Source: Saprospiraceae bacterium
Lineage (GTDB): Bacteria; Bacteroidota; Bacteroidia; Chitinophagales; Saprospiraceae
Assembly: GCA_030728245.1 (NCBI GenBank)
Contig: JANQZX010000006.1
Coordinates: 1-43,634, forward strand
Direction of reading: 5' to 3'
DNA length: 43,634 nt
Shown: piece by piece, positions 1-8,803 of the stretch
How positions within the stretch are numbered: position 1 is the first letter of the stretch
How the letters are laid out: the number at the start of each line of letters is the position of its first letter
Translations under genes and position numbers: made by a program
Notes under the pieces: model-generated
Database searches by the model: none
What the model saw: only the letters and a program-made list of their open reading frames with translations
Told to the model about the DNA's origin: nothing

Positions 1-15
1 AATTTTACATTGAAA

Positions 16-144
16 CCTGTCGGGGAGAAGACGCGAAGCATCGCGTCTCTACAGGACATTCAATAACCCTGACTATAGGTTATATTGTTACGCAAATAGG
101 GAAATGTACCTGTATCATGGAGGGCGAATGCAATTCGCCCCTAC
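16..144. repeat. Cluster of three small palindromes (REP-like intergenic DNA)
   Basis: Three inverted repeats lie in about 130 bases. The first is 16-55: an inner 8-bp stem (29-36 with 41-48, loop AGCA) inside an outer CCTGT/ACAGG stem. The second is 63-68 with 78-83 (ATAACC/GGTTAT). The third is 122-129 with 133-140 (GGGCGAAT/ATTCGCCC, loop GCA). Stems one and three are each followed by CTAC, as expected of members of one repeat family. The last palindrome directly abuts the stop codon of the minus-strand gene at 141. REP-like origin is inference; the pairing is seen directly. It may also help terminate that gene. Confidence 0.5.
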
Positions 145-854
145 CTGAACACCAAAATGCCATATTTAGCATATTCGTGAAAACTCTTGGCAATGGGACT
201 CCAGGCCCATTTGACCATTTTGCCCGTGTCATAATCTAACCGATAAAAATTACCTTTCCAGGTAGTTCCCCTTTCTGGTTTACCCTGAATCATAGGATTG
301 AATATCTGATAAGGGAAAAATATTTCGGCATGCCAAATATATGGTATGGCTGGATTAGCATTCTCAGCCAGCCAGGTGTTTTTGATTATCTTTCGCTCTC
401 CCTCGTATTTCCATGGGGTCCAACCCAAAAATTTACCGCCATAATTGGGGATTAATAATACCAACTCATGGTTATTTGCATTTATTTCGTATTCCAGATA
501 CATCGGTTTCGATGCATCTGGCTGAAAAAAAACTTCATAGACATCACCCTTGAAAAGATCCTCAAAATCGGCCTTGGCTGTGGTAGTTATTTTCCATTCA
601 TCGCCATAAAAATGAACGTAAATGCCTTTGTCACTATAGGCAAGCTGGAATTGGGTGACCGCTTCCCGTCCGTCGTCGTCCAGTTTTTGTAAAGAATACA
701 CAGGTAATTCTTTCCAAACGGAACTGATGGTTCCTTCCTTAAAAGGAAAATCAACGGAAAATGGCACGTTAATAGTAGGTGATTGCCCAAAGAGCTGTCC
801 ACCATTCCAGGAAAATGGAAATAGGGATAGCAGAGATGTCAAGAATTTCATCAT
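141..854 (-). CDS. Exported CBM9-like carbohydrate-binding domain protein
   Basis: The 237-residue product starts with a hydrophobic signal peptide (about residues 1-24, ending near LFGQ). The rest is one domain resembling the family 9-like carbohydrate-binding fold. It has the typical run in which a bound substrate helper sequence YEVFFQPDASKPMYLEYEIN (about 104-123) is followed by aromatic residues (FLGWTPWKYEG), and it ends on a KYGILVF strand as these proteins usually do. Nothing in it looks catalytic. The gene starts 6 bases after the M14 peptidase stop, so the two are probably co-transcribed and both leave the cytoplasm. Met1 and Met2 are equally good starts. The sugar bound cannot be told. 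The stop codon touches a palindromic repeat. Confidence 0.7.
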   Translation of the reverse strand: MMKFLTSLLSLFPFSWNGGQLFGQSPTINVPFSVDFPFKEGTISSVWKELPVYSLQKLDDDGREAVTQFQLAYSDKGIYVHFYGDEWKITTTAKADFEDLFKGDVYEVFFQPDASKPMYLEYEINANNHELVLLIPNYGGKFLGWTPWKYEGERKIIKNTWLAENANPAIPYIWHAEIFFPYQIFNPMIQGKPERGTTWKGNFYRLDYDTGKMVKWAWSPIAKSFHEYAKYGILVFR

Positions 855-860
855 CGTATA

Positions 861-2324
861 TTATTTGCTGACAGCTAATTTTCCAAGATCATGAAGCGTT
901 CCATTGACCACCGCATACTGAATTTTACCCTCTTTTTCTAACACAAAAGAAGGATTCAACCCTATCTTGAATTCTTTAGGCACATTGGTATTGGGCTGAA
1001 TAATATGCAGCGGAAAATTCATTATTTCCTTCGATTTCTTAAAATTAGTCACCTGTATATAGGTAATTCCCTGACTTAATAATGTGGCTACATCCAGACT
1101 TTTTGCTGCGGCAAAATCTGCCAGAATAGTTGGATAAACTTTTCCCATTTTTGCCTTATAACCATTCAGATTCTTATCGTTATAGGCAAAAAAGGTAGAT
1201 AAATCACCAAGTTCCGAAATTTTAGACGATAAATAAAACGATCTGTTATCCGCCAATTGAACTTCATCATTTCTATAAGCCAGGTCTGAAACGAAAAATT
1301 TCCCCCTAAGCGTAGGCAGTTGTATTTCCCTAAGTAAGAGGTCATGGAAGGCATTGCTATTGTTAAAGGGAATACCGTCATATTCGCTTACCGGCATATT
1401 TTTATATGATTCATCGGCAATGGCGGACAAGGCCGTCAATATAGCGGTATAATTGATTCGTCTTAACTCCTGCTTTTCAGGATCGCCAGGTAAAGCGCCC
1501 GTTTCGATAAGTATAGTGCGGGTTCCCCATTTCTGGATATTATCACCGAAAGCCCTGGGTTCAAAAGTATCATCATATTTCCCGACACTGCCCGGGATAA
1601 TTTCCTGAATTGTCTTGTTCATCACACCAATAAGACGGGCAGCATCCGATCTTTTTTCGCTCATGGTTTTTGCTTCGTCAAAAGCCGGAGCAAGGAAAGA
1701 AATGGCCGCTGTTTTAGGGACATTCCCCGCCGCATAATAGCGACTCTGATCGTGTAAGTTAAAACCCCAGTCTGCCTGCACAGAATCCCTGATGGCCTTC
1801 AGGATATTTCCTTCCGGTGTCTGTAACCTTTGGGCGTCCCTGTTTATGTCAATATCCTGAACATTCCGGCGGGTATAACGCTCGGCACCATCCGGATTTA
1901 ACATTGGAACCACGTGAATGGTAAGTTTTGAAAGTATCTGATCCCTGAAACCATCAAATTCGTCATGTCGTTGCATAAAACGGAAGATATCGAACAGAGC
2001 CATCGTAGCTGTGGGTTCGTCCCCATGCATTTGAGACCAAAGCAGGACAGAAACCGGCCCATTTCCCATGGTGGCGCTGTAAATGTTTCTTCCCTCCACA
2101 GATTTCCCAACCACCTTTAATCTATAGGCGGCGGGAAGCGCATTCAACAAAGGAACGATATCAGCATGCTTAAACCTTCTCTCTTTAAGAAGTGGCTCTT
2201 TATACCTATTATGTGATTCATAAAGCGCTATCTTGTCAGGAAATTGTATAGGATGTAACGCACGAAATCCCCAAAAGGAGAAGGCCATAAGGCATAGAAG
2301 TACAAAAGGAAATATTTTTTTCAT
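861..2324 (-). CDS. Exported M14 family zinc carboxypeptidase
   Basis: The start is placed at the ATG at 2324 because it begins a clean signal peptide (MKKIFPFVLLCLMAFSFWGF); an in-frame start 12 codons earlier would spoil it. The product is 487 residues. The M14 catalytic set is complete: zinc ligands H100 and E103 (MHGDEP), the substrate-binding stretch NPDG (143-146) and NRD (161-163), third zinc ligand H191 (NLHDQ), and the catalytic glutamate E274 (ILIETGALPG). It should remove C-terminal residues from peptides, or act on cell-wall peptides, outside the cytoplasm. The last 150 or so residues form an extra region I do not recognise. It leads a two-gene unit with the CBM9-like gene and is divergent from the DinB operon. 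Confidence 0.85.
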   Translation of the reverse strand: MKKIFPFVLLCLMAFSFWGFRALHPIQFPDKIALYESHNRYKEPLLKERRFKHADIVPLLNALPAAYRLKVVGKSVEGRNIYSATMGNGPVSVLLWSQMHGDEPTATMALFDIFRFMQRHDEFDGFRDQILSKLTIHVVPMLNPDGAERYTRRNVQDIDINRDAQRLQTPEGNILKAIRDSVQADWGFNLHDQSRYYAAGNVPKTAAISFLAPAFDEAKTMSEKRSDAARLIGVMNKTIQEIIPGSVGKYDDTFEPRAFGDNIQKWGTRTILIETGALPGDPEKQELRRINYTAILTALSAIADESYKNMPVSEYDGIPFNNSNAFHDLLLREIQLPTLRGKFFVSDLAYRNDEVQLADNRSFYLSSKISELGDLSTFFAYNDKNLNGYKAKMGKVYPTILADFAAAKSLDVATLLSQGITYIQVTNFKKSKEIMNFPLHIIQPNTNVPKEFKIGLNPSFVLEKEGKIQYAVVNGTLHDLGKLAVSK

Positions 2325-2387
2325 GTCTTGTTCATTATTAATTGAACCAAAATAAATCAATTTAGTGTTATAAAAGGTGAATCTGGT

Positions 2388-2395
2388 TAAATTTG
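2388..2395 (+). promoter_or_regulatory. Bacteroidota -7 promoter box for the DinB-M16 operon
   Basis: TAAATTTG followed by C is a full match to the phylum's TAnnTTTG box. The in-frame TTG at 2393 lies inside it, so translation must begin at the ATG at 2408. No clear -33 TTG is seen. Confidence 0.55.
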
Positions 2396-2407
2396 CAAAA
2401 AAAAATA

Positions 2408-2965
2408 ATGAATCAGTTAATTTGGGTTAACCAATTGGATCAACTTACTGAAGCTGTCATTTCAAATTTCGGCTTACTTCGACATGAAGACTTGTATTTC
2501 AAACCGGATGCTAACAGGTGGAGCATTGCCGAGAATCTGGCTCACCTGATTGTTGTAAATAAAACATATTTCCCTGTTATTGAACAAATTAGAAATAACA
2601 CTTATAAGGTACCTTTTATCGGGAAAATTCCTTTTCTTCCAAAATTATTTGGATCGGTTCTTATAGAATATGTAAAACCTGAAAAGGAAGAAGCAAAGGT
2701 AAAAACTTTCCCCATCTGGGAACCTGCCAACTTTAAGGAAGAGGGATCCATTTTGGAACTTTTTGAAAAGCATCAACAAGCCTTAAGAAATTTAAGGATT
2801 GAAAACGAGGATCTCATTCAGCGTAAACAAATTATTGCTTCCCCTGCCAATAATAACATCGTGTACTCACTTGATGACGCTTTTGATGTTATTCTTTTGC
2901 ACGAACAACGACATTTCATACAAAGTAAAGCCGTTTTAGCTTTACTGGATAAAAACGTAATATGA
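2408..2965 (+). CDS. DinB-superfamily protein (four-helix bundle, putative metal-dependent)
   Basis: This 185-residue protein has the DinB/YfiT pattern. An N-terminal helix is followed by RWSIAENLAHLIVV with H46, and a C-terminal helix contains HEQRH (H165 and H169). Those three histidines are the usual metal triad. Family members include bacillithiol or mycothiol S-transferases and many proteins of unknown role, so the exact reaction is not assigned. It is cytoplasmic, with no signal peptide. Its TGA stop overlaps the ATG of the M16 protease (ATGA at 2962-2965), so the two are translationally coupled. The ATG at 2408 is preferred because the earlier TTG falls inside a promoter box. Confidence 0.7.
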   Translation: MNQLIWVNQLDQLTEAVISNFGLLRHEDLYFKPDANRWSIAENLAHLIVVNKTYFPVIEQIRNNTYKVPFIGKIPFLPKLFGSVLIEYVKPEKEEAKVKTFPIWEPANFKEEGSILELFEKHQQALRNLRIENEDLIQRKQIIASPANNNIVYSLDDAFDVILLHEQRHFIQSKAVLALLDKNVI

Positions 2966-5838
2966 CTTTAACTAATTTGTCTTCTAGCCTTTTGCCAGAA
3001 CAATTTGAAAATGACCCATTTCAAGTAAAAAAATATACGCTTAAAAATGGCTTACAGGTATTTTTAAGTATAAATCCTTATCATCCAACGCTTAGCACGC
3101 AAATTGCAGTTCGTGCGGGTTCAAAACATGATCCTGCAGAAACTACAGGTCTTGCTCATTATATGGAGCACATGCTATTTAAAGGGACTTCAAAAATTGG
3201 TACTGCTAACTGGGAAGAGGAAAAAGTTTTGTTGGAGGAAATTGCTGACTTATATGAAAAGCATCGAAATGCCTCTACAGAAGAAGAGCGTAAAGAAATT
3301 TATCAGCTCATTGACCAGAAATCATATCAGGCAGCCAAATTAACTATCCCCGGTGAATACGACAAATTAGCCTCCTCTATTGGCGCCAAAGGAACCAATG
3401 CCTACACCTGGTTTGAACAAACAGTGTATCTGAATGCCATTCCAAACAATGAATTAGAGCGTTGGATTTCCCTCGAAGCGGAGCGTTTTTCCCAACTTAC
3501 CCTCCGTTTATTTCATACGGAACTGGAAACCGTTTACGAAGAATTTAATATCAGTCAGGACAAGGATATTCGTAAGGTGAGCAACTTGCTCCATGCCGGC
3601 TTATTCCCCAATCACCCTTATGGTACACAAACGACCATAGGCAGTGCGGAGCATCTTAGAAACCCATCTCACTATAATATCCATAAATTCTTCAGCACCT
3701 ATTATGTTCCCAATAATATGGCGATCATTCTGGCTGGCGATCTCGATGCTGATAAAACGATTGCGCTCATTGAAAAATATTGGGGTTCCAAAGTTAACTC
3801 TGACATTCCCGCTTTCAATTTTGACGAGCAACCTCCCATCACGGAGGTTAAAAGAATGGAGGCACTTGGTCAGGAATCTCCATTTATTCAAATGGCCTGG
3901 CGTTTGCCTGGTGCCAATACCGACACCCCTTATTTGCTAAGTCTTATTCAACATTTGTTTTATAATCAGCAGGCGGGATTGCTAGATTTAAATATAAATC
4001 AGCAACAACTTGCCTTGGAATCTGAGGCATGGACCTGGTTTCACGAAGATTATTCTGCGTTCGGTTTTTATGGAAAACCACGGGAAGGTCAGACGCTGGA
4101 GGAGGTTGAAGCCCTTTTATTAAACCAACTAGATATTTTACTGAAAGGAAATTTCCCAGATTGGTTGCCGGAAGCCGTTTGCAACGATTTCCGCCTGGGT
4201 GAGTTAAAATCTTTACAGTCAAACGAAGCCAGAACAAGCAGTATTACCCAAGCTTTTATTTTGGGTATTCCCTGGAAAAAATTTGCAACCAGGGTCAGCG
4301 ATATGGTACATTTTAGTAAGAAAGATATCATCGATTTTGCTAAAAAATACATTCACCGAGATAATTATGTGGTCGTTTATAAGCGAAAAGGCGATGATCC
4401 TTCTGTTATAAAAGTCGAGAAACCTCCCATCACGGCGGTTGACATAAACAGAGACGGTTCCTCTGATTTTGCCAATGAATTTCTATCTACTGAGTCTCCC
4501 AGATTGAAACCTGTTTTTGTTTCTTATCAGGAAAATATTAAGCAAGACGAGTTATTTCCCGGCATACCCATCCATTATGTAAAGAATCCGGATAATGATC
4601 TCTTTCGATTAGATTTTATTTATCCAATGGGAAAAATGCACGACCCGCTTCTTCCCATCCTTTTTAAATATCTACCCTATCTTGGGACTAAAGATATGCA
4701 ACCCTCTGAAATACAACAGGCATTTTTCAGACTTGGCATTTCTTTTGAAGTGAGTATGGAGGAAGAACGTTGTTATATCTCCCTTTCAGGCTTAGAAAAA
4801 TCAATGGAGGAGGCGATTATTTTATTAGAAAAAATAATAAATGGTGCCGTTCCAAATGCAGATAAACTTAAAAATGTTGCTTCCGACATACTTATCAAAC
4901 GGGAAAATGCGCTCAGGGACAGAGCTTATATGTTAAGAAATGCACTGGGTTCCTATGCCCGTTATGGTGTAGAATCTCCTTTTAATTTTCGATTAAATAA
5001 GGAGCAACTTCTTCAATTGGACCCTGAAAATATTGTTCAGAGAATTCATGAATTAAACCAATACGAACACTCTGTTTATTACTTTGGCAGCAACGATATC
5101 GATAAGGTTATCCCCATTTTAAGAAAGCATCATATCGTGCCGTCGGAAAGAAAAGCTGCACCTCACAGCAAATTGTTTTTACAAGTCCCAAATACAGCAA
5201 ATCAGGTCCTTTTTTACAATTTCCCCATTGTCCAAACCGATTTAATGTGGATCTCCAAAGGAACCCCTGACTTTAATCTGGAGGAACATTTCATGAAAGA
5301 ATGGTATAATGAATATTTCGGATATGGCCTGTCTAGTATCGTTTTCCAGGAAATCAGGGAGTCAAAAGCGCTGGCTTATTCAACGTATGCCTTCTATACT
5401 TCTCCAAGAAAAAGAAAAGAAGCTCATTATTTGCAAGCATATATTGGTACTCAGCCCGATAAATTAGCTGATGCGATACCTTGTCTCAATAGTTTATTGG
5501 AAGAAATGCCTATTGTCCCGGCTCAAATGGAAAATGCCAGAATATCTATCTTAAAAAGACTGGAAAGTGAACGAATGACGCCGGGCGGAATTTATTGGAA
5601 TTACAGAAAAATACAGGATTTGGGGCATTCTCAAGACCTAAGAAAACCTCTTTACGAGCGATTAAATGACGCCACCGGCAATGATTTATCGTCCTTTCAA
5701 CAGCAGTACGTAAAAAATAGGAATTATACCCTTTTAGTTATGGGAAATAAGGAAAATATTGACTTTTCTTTACTGGAACAATATGGACCTATTACTATGT
5801 TGACAGAAGAAATGGTGTTTTCCGAAAAAGCGGTATAA
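2962..5838 (+). CDS. M16 (insulinase/pitrilysin) family zinc metalloprotease
   Basis: The 958-residue product carries the inverted zinc motif HYMEH at 66-70 (H66, E69, H70). The third ligand glutamate should lie in ELETVYEEFN near 187-196. The length fits a full two-lobed M16 protein: an active lobe (about 20-450) followed by a C-terminal lobe with a second M16 peptidase-like half (about 530-940). No signal peptide is visible, which suggests a cytoplasmic peptidase, although relatives can be periplasmic. It is coupled to the DinB gene by an ATGA overlap and followed after 5 bases by a PLP enzyme, so the three form one operon. Its natural substrate cannot be read from sequence. Confidence 0.87.
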   Translation: MTLTNLSSSLLPEQFENDPFQVKKYTLKNGLQVFLSINPYHPTLSTQIAVRAGSKHDPAETTGLAHYMEHMLFKGTSKIGTANWEEEKVLLEEIADLYEKHRNASTEEERKEIYQLIDQKSYQAAKLTIPGEYDKLASSIGAKGTNAYTWFEQTVYLNAIPNNELERWISLEAERFSQLTLRLFHTELETVYEEFNISQDKDIRKVSNLLHAGLFPNHPYGTQTTIGSAEHLRNPSHYNIHKFFSTYYVPNNMAIILAGDLDADKTIALIEKYWGSKVNSDIPAFNFDEQPPITEVKRMEALGQESPFIQMAWRLPGANTDTPYLLSLIQHLFYNQQAGLLDLNINQQQLALESEAWTWFHEDYSAFGFYGKPREGQTLEEVEALLLNQLDILLKGNFPDWLPEAVCNDFRLGELKSLQSNEARTSSITQAFILGIPWKKFATRVSDMVHFSKKDIIDFAKKYIHRDNYVVVYKRKGDDPSVIKVEKPPITAVDINRDGSSDFANEFLSTESPRLKPVFVSYQENIKQDELFPGIPIHYVKNPDNDLFRLDFIYPMGKMHDPLLPILFKYLPYLGTKDMQPSEIQQAFFRLGISFEVSMEEERCYISLSGLEKSMEEAIILLEKIINGAVPNADKLKNVASDILIKRENALRDRAYMLRNALGSYARYGVESPFNFRLNKEQLLQLDPENIVQRIHELNQYEHSVYYFGSNDIDKVIPILRKHHIVPSERKAAPHSKLFLQVPNTANQVLFYNFPIVQTDLMWISKGTPDFNLEEHFMKEWYNEYFGYGLSSIVFQEIRESKALAYSTYAFYTSPRKRKEAHYLQAYIGTQPDKLADAIPCLNSLLEEMPIVPAQMENARISILKRLESERMTPGGIYWNYRKIQDLGHSQDLRKPLYERLNDATGNDLSSFQQQYVKNRNYTLLVMGNKENIDFSLLEQYGPITMLTEEMVFSEKAV

Positions 5839-5843
5839 GCCCC

Positions 5844-6815
5844 ATGTCAGTTCTTTCTGATACATGGGATTATTTTCTTCATCCCCCCATTTCAGCCATT
5901 TCTCCCCTACCTAACGAGGAATGGCTGAAAAAGGGTGTGACTGTTCTTTTAAAAAGAGATGATTTACTCTTTGTGCCTTCCCATCCGGAAATAGCGGGAA
6001 ATAAGTGGAGGAAAATGTGGGGTACTTTCGCTCAATTCGATAGGGAAAGTAACTGGCCGTTAATTACTCAAGGTGGCGCTCATTCCAACCATTTGGTTGC
6101 TTTAGCCGCCGCTGGTGATTTTCTAGGTGTAAATACAGTGGGAATTGTTCGGGGGGAAAATAACATAGACCTGAGTCCCACGCTTCAGAAAGCTGTAAAT
6201 TATGGCATGGAACTCCATTTTATTTCCAGAAATGAATACAAAGAGTTAGCTTCCGATTGTTTACCCCCTTTTTTATTGGACAAATATCCTCATTTTCATT
6301 TTATCCCTGAAGGGGGAAGCAATGAAGCTTCTACCCTGGGAATGGGGCATTTAATAAATGAACTGAATGACCATTTCTCTCGGGAAGAACTGAAAAGTGG
6401 AAAAATTATAGCTGCTGTTCCCGTTGGAACGGGTGGCACAATGAAAGGCCTTCATGCTCATAATGATCACGGTATCCCCTTACTTGGTATTTACGTATTA
6501 AAAGGTTTTTCAGAAAACACCCTGGGGCAAGGGGTTGATTTGCATTTCGATTTCCATCTGGGTGGTTATGCAAAGTATCATGCGGGACTGGTCGCATTTA
6601 TGCATGATTTTTACCTGCGTTATCACATCGTTTTAGATCCTGTTTATTCAGGAAAGTTATTGTATGCTTTAAACGAACTCATCAAGAGAGATTACTTTGA
6701 ACAAGGCACGACCCTTATAGCTATTCATACGGGTGGACTTCAAGGTATTGAAGCATTTAATAGAAGATACCAAACTACTTTACCATTACCTATAAACCTG
6801 TCATCCCCACTCTGA
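5844..6815 (+). CDS. PLP-dependent ACC deaminase / D-cysteine desulfhydrase family enzyme
   Basis: This is a fold-type II PLP enzyme of 323 residues. The PLP lysine should be K54 in AGNKWRKM, which matches the GGNKxRK motif of ACC deaminase and D-cysteine desulfhydrase. TQGGAHSNHLVALAAAG (75-91) contains the SNH substrate loop, and VGTGGTMKGL (about 195-204) is the phosphate-binding loop. Family members break down 1-aminocyclopropane-1-carboxylate or D-cysteine to a keto acid and ammonia; telling these apart needs the active-site tyrosines and serines in an alignment. It begins 5 bases after the M16 gene. Its 3' end overlaps the convergent gene by 26 bases, which is unusual. Confidence 0.8.
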   Translation: MSVLSDTWDYFLHPPISAISPLPNEEWLKKGVTVLLKRDDLLFVPSHPEIAGNKWRKMWGTFAQFDRESNWPLITQGGAHSNHLVALAAAGDFLGVNTVGIVRGENNIDLSPTLQKAVNYGMELHFISRNEYKELASDCLPPFLLDKYPHFHFIPEGGSNEASTLGMGHLINELNDHFSREELKSGKIIAAVPVGTGGTMKGLHAHNDHGIPLLGIYVLKGFSENTLGQGVDLHFDFHLGGYAKYHAGLVAFMHDFYLRYHIVLDPVYSGKLLYALNELIKRDYFEQGTTLIAIHTGGLQGIEAFNRRYQTTLPLPINLSSPL

Positions 6816-8799
6816 TACCGTCTTGATATTTAACGATAAAAGCTTTTGAAAATCCATTTTTAATACAAGCAGCTTTAACATTTTTAGCTTCCGATACATC
6901 AGAAAATGGGCCAATCAAGACTCTAAACAGCTTTTTTTCAACTAAAAACTCAGTGTGAACCCTTCCTGCGGTGGATAGCGGATTATATTTTCCCATTTGC
7001 ACCTTATCTGTAGCTTCGAGCTGAATCTTATAACTTAATCCGGGGAATCGGGGAGAATCTGTTTCATATTCCCCATTGTCATACGGAGAAATACCCTTCG
7101 CCCTATAAACTTCCGGTGCAGCTGGGGTTGGAATCACCGATTGTTTAGTGATTGCCACCTCCTCAATTATTTCCATCACCCTTTTTTCACTCACTGGCGG
7201 AATTACTTCTTTTTTTACTTCAGGTTTTAACCTAAATGATAATTTTATTGGATCATTTGAAGGTTCAGCCATTTTAAATGGTTGCTCTTCCTGGTAAAAT
7301 CCAGGGGCCTGAATGCGTATTACATAATCACTGGAAGGTAAAACATCCAGCGAAATTTTAGAAACATAAACATAATCTCGGGAAAATTGGGGTGAGTTAT
7401 TTTCTTTTATATCCTCGAACAACTTAAGAGAAAAGCCAGGAATCATTTTCCCTTCCAAGTCTGTAACCTCCACCGTAAGTTTTAATATAGTAGCTTTAAC
7501 ACTGAAATTATAAATATCATTATCGGTCGTTACCCCTTTTTCACTTTCAAAAATCCTATTTGACGTCAACCAACCTGATTTTCCGTCTGCTAACAAAGAA
7601 AAATGAAGATCATCGGCTGGTGAATTATAAGGAAGACCTATATTTTTCACCTCTCCCCAGGAAGACATAGTACCTATGGACGAAAATATATCCAGACCGC
7701 CTAAAGAAGGAAAGCCATTGGATGAGAAATACAAAGTGGTGTTTTTAGTATGATAATATGGAGAAAGTTCGTCGTTTTGGGTATTAATAGACGGTCCGGC
7801 ATTTACAGGAGGCATAAAGGAAGCGTCATCTGATGAGGCGTCACGGGAAACAAACCAAATGTCCATGCCGCCTCTACCCTCCGGTCTATCGGAAGCAAAA
7901 TACAGAATTTCCCGTCCATTTTTAGTTACTACATTAGGATGAGTCGCCGTAAAACCCTTCATATTTATTTCATCAGATAAACGTACAGGTTGTGACCAGG
8001 ATGCACCCACCTTTTTCATTCTGTAAATCTCGCATCTAGTCAAACGATGATTATATAAACCATCATTGGAACAGATGGTAAAATAAAATCGCGTACCATC
8101 GGCATTAAAACTACCCGTGGAGACCTGGCCATTTGGAATAAGTGGAAATGAGGATGGGATAACTCCCTTTTCCCATATTTTGTCTTGTTTAGCAGAAGCC
8201 AGAATAGTTGATTTTCCGTTGGCTGTGGAGGCATAAAAAAGATAATTTTCCTCTGTTTGGGAAACGGCAAATTCATCTTTACCCGTATTTAGCTCCCTGG
8301 GTCTGGATAACTCTATGTCGTCTGCCGCAGTTTCAGCTAGCTTCATTCCGAGAGAACACCCCTCTAATTCAATGGTTACCATTTCTTCCCAGAGAGGTTT
8401 CTCTTTACCTTCATATAGTTTCAAAAACATTTGGAAAGCTTTACTGGCTGCATCATACTGCCCGTCCTGCTTTAAACATTTGGCATATTTATATATGAGA
8501 TTATCATATTTTTTAAAATCATTTTTAATTTTTAGATAGAAAGTGGCAGCGCTTCGATAATCAAGTTGTTGATAATAATTTTCAGCGGCCTGAAAAGCAT
8601 AATCCGTTTTTTCCTTTTCATTATAAAGTTTCACCCAAATTCCGGCAGCCTGGCCATAATCACCTGTCTGATGAAACCTGTTAGCCAGGTCTTCCATTTC
8701 CTTAACGGACTGCGCAAAACCCCATACAGGTAGGTAAAGTAAGAAACAAATCTTAAAATAACTTTTCAACACTTTGTATTTCACCATTATAAAATTCAT
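6790..8799 (-). CDS. Envelope protein: TPR + PD40 beta-propeller + carboxypeptidase-like domain + SPOR
   Basis: The 669-residue protein has a signal peptide (about 1-30, ending GFAQS). Next come TPR-like helices (about 35-150) and a beta-propeller with PD40 repeats (about 165-435), of which YFASDRPEGRGGMDIWF and YFSSNGFPSLGGLDIFSS are the clearest blades. A carboxypeptidase regulatory-like domain starting VEVTDLEGKMIPGF (about 440-520) and a charged linker follow. The C-terminal domain (about 590-669, YKIQLEA to GIRVGMTGL) looks like SPOR, a peptidoglycan-binding domain. This is the layout of the type IX secretion protein PorE with SPOR in place of the OmpA-type domain; an envelope-anchoring role is inference. 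Met5 is an alternative start. It follows purN after 4 bases. Confidence 0.75.
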   Translation of the reverse strand: MNFIMVKYKVLKSYFKICFLLYLPVWGFAQSVKEMEDLANRFHQTGDYGQAAGIWVKLYNEKEKTDYAFQAAENYYQQLDYRSAATFYLKIKNDFKKYDNLIYKYAKCLKQDGQYDAASKAFQMFLKLYEGKEKPLWEEMVTIELEGCSLGMKLAETAADDIELSRPRELNTGKDEFAVSQTEENYLFYASTANGKSTILASAKQDKIWEKGVIPSSFPLIPNGQVSTGSFNADGTRFYFTICSNDGLYNHRLTRCEIYRMKKVGASWSQPVRLSDEINMKGFTATHPNVVTKNGREILYFASDRPEGRGGMDIWFVSRDASSDDASFMPPVNAGPSINTQNDELSPYYHTKNTTLYFSSNGFPSLGGLDIFSSIGTMSSWGEVKNIGLPYNSPADDLHFSLLADGKSGWLTSNRIFESEKGVTTDNDIYNFSVKATILKLTVEVTDLEGKMIPGFSLKLFEDIKENNSPQFSRDYVYVSKISLDVLPSSDYVIRIQAPGFYQEEQPFKMAEPSNDPIKLSFRLKPEVKKEVIPPVSEKRVMEIIEEVAITKQSVIPTPAAPEVYRAKGISPYDNGEYETDSPRFPGLSYKIQLEATDKVQMGKYNPLSTAGRVHTEFLVEKKLFRVLIGPFSDVSEAKNVKAACIKNGFSKAFIVKYQDGIRVGMTGL

Positions 8800-8803
8800 G
8801 ATT

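Noticed and set aside
2393-2407. TTG start for the DinB protein
   Set aside because: It lies inside the TAAATTTG promoter box; the ATG at 2408 is downstream of the expected transcript start.
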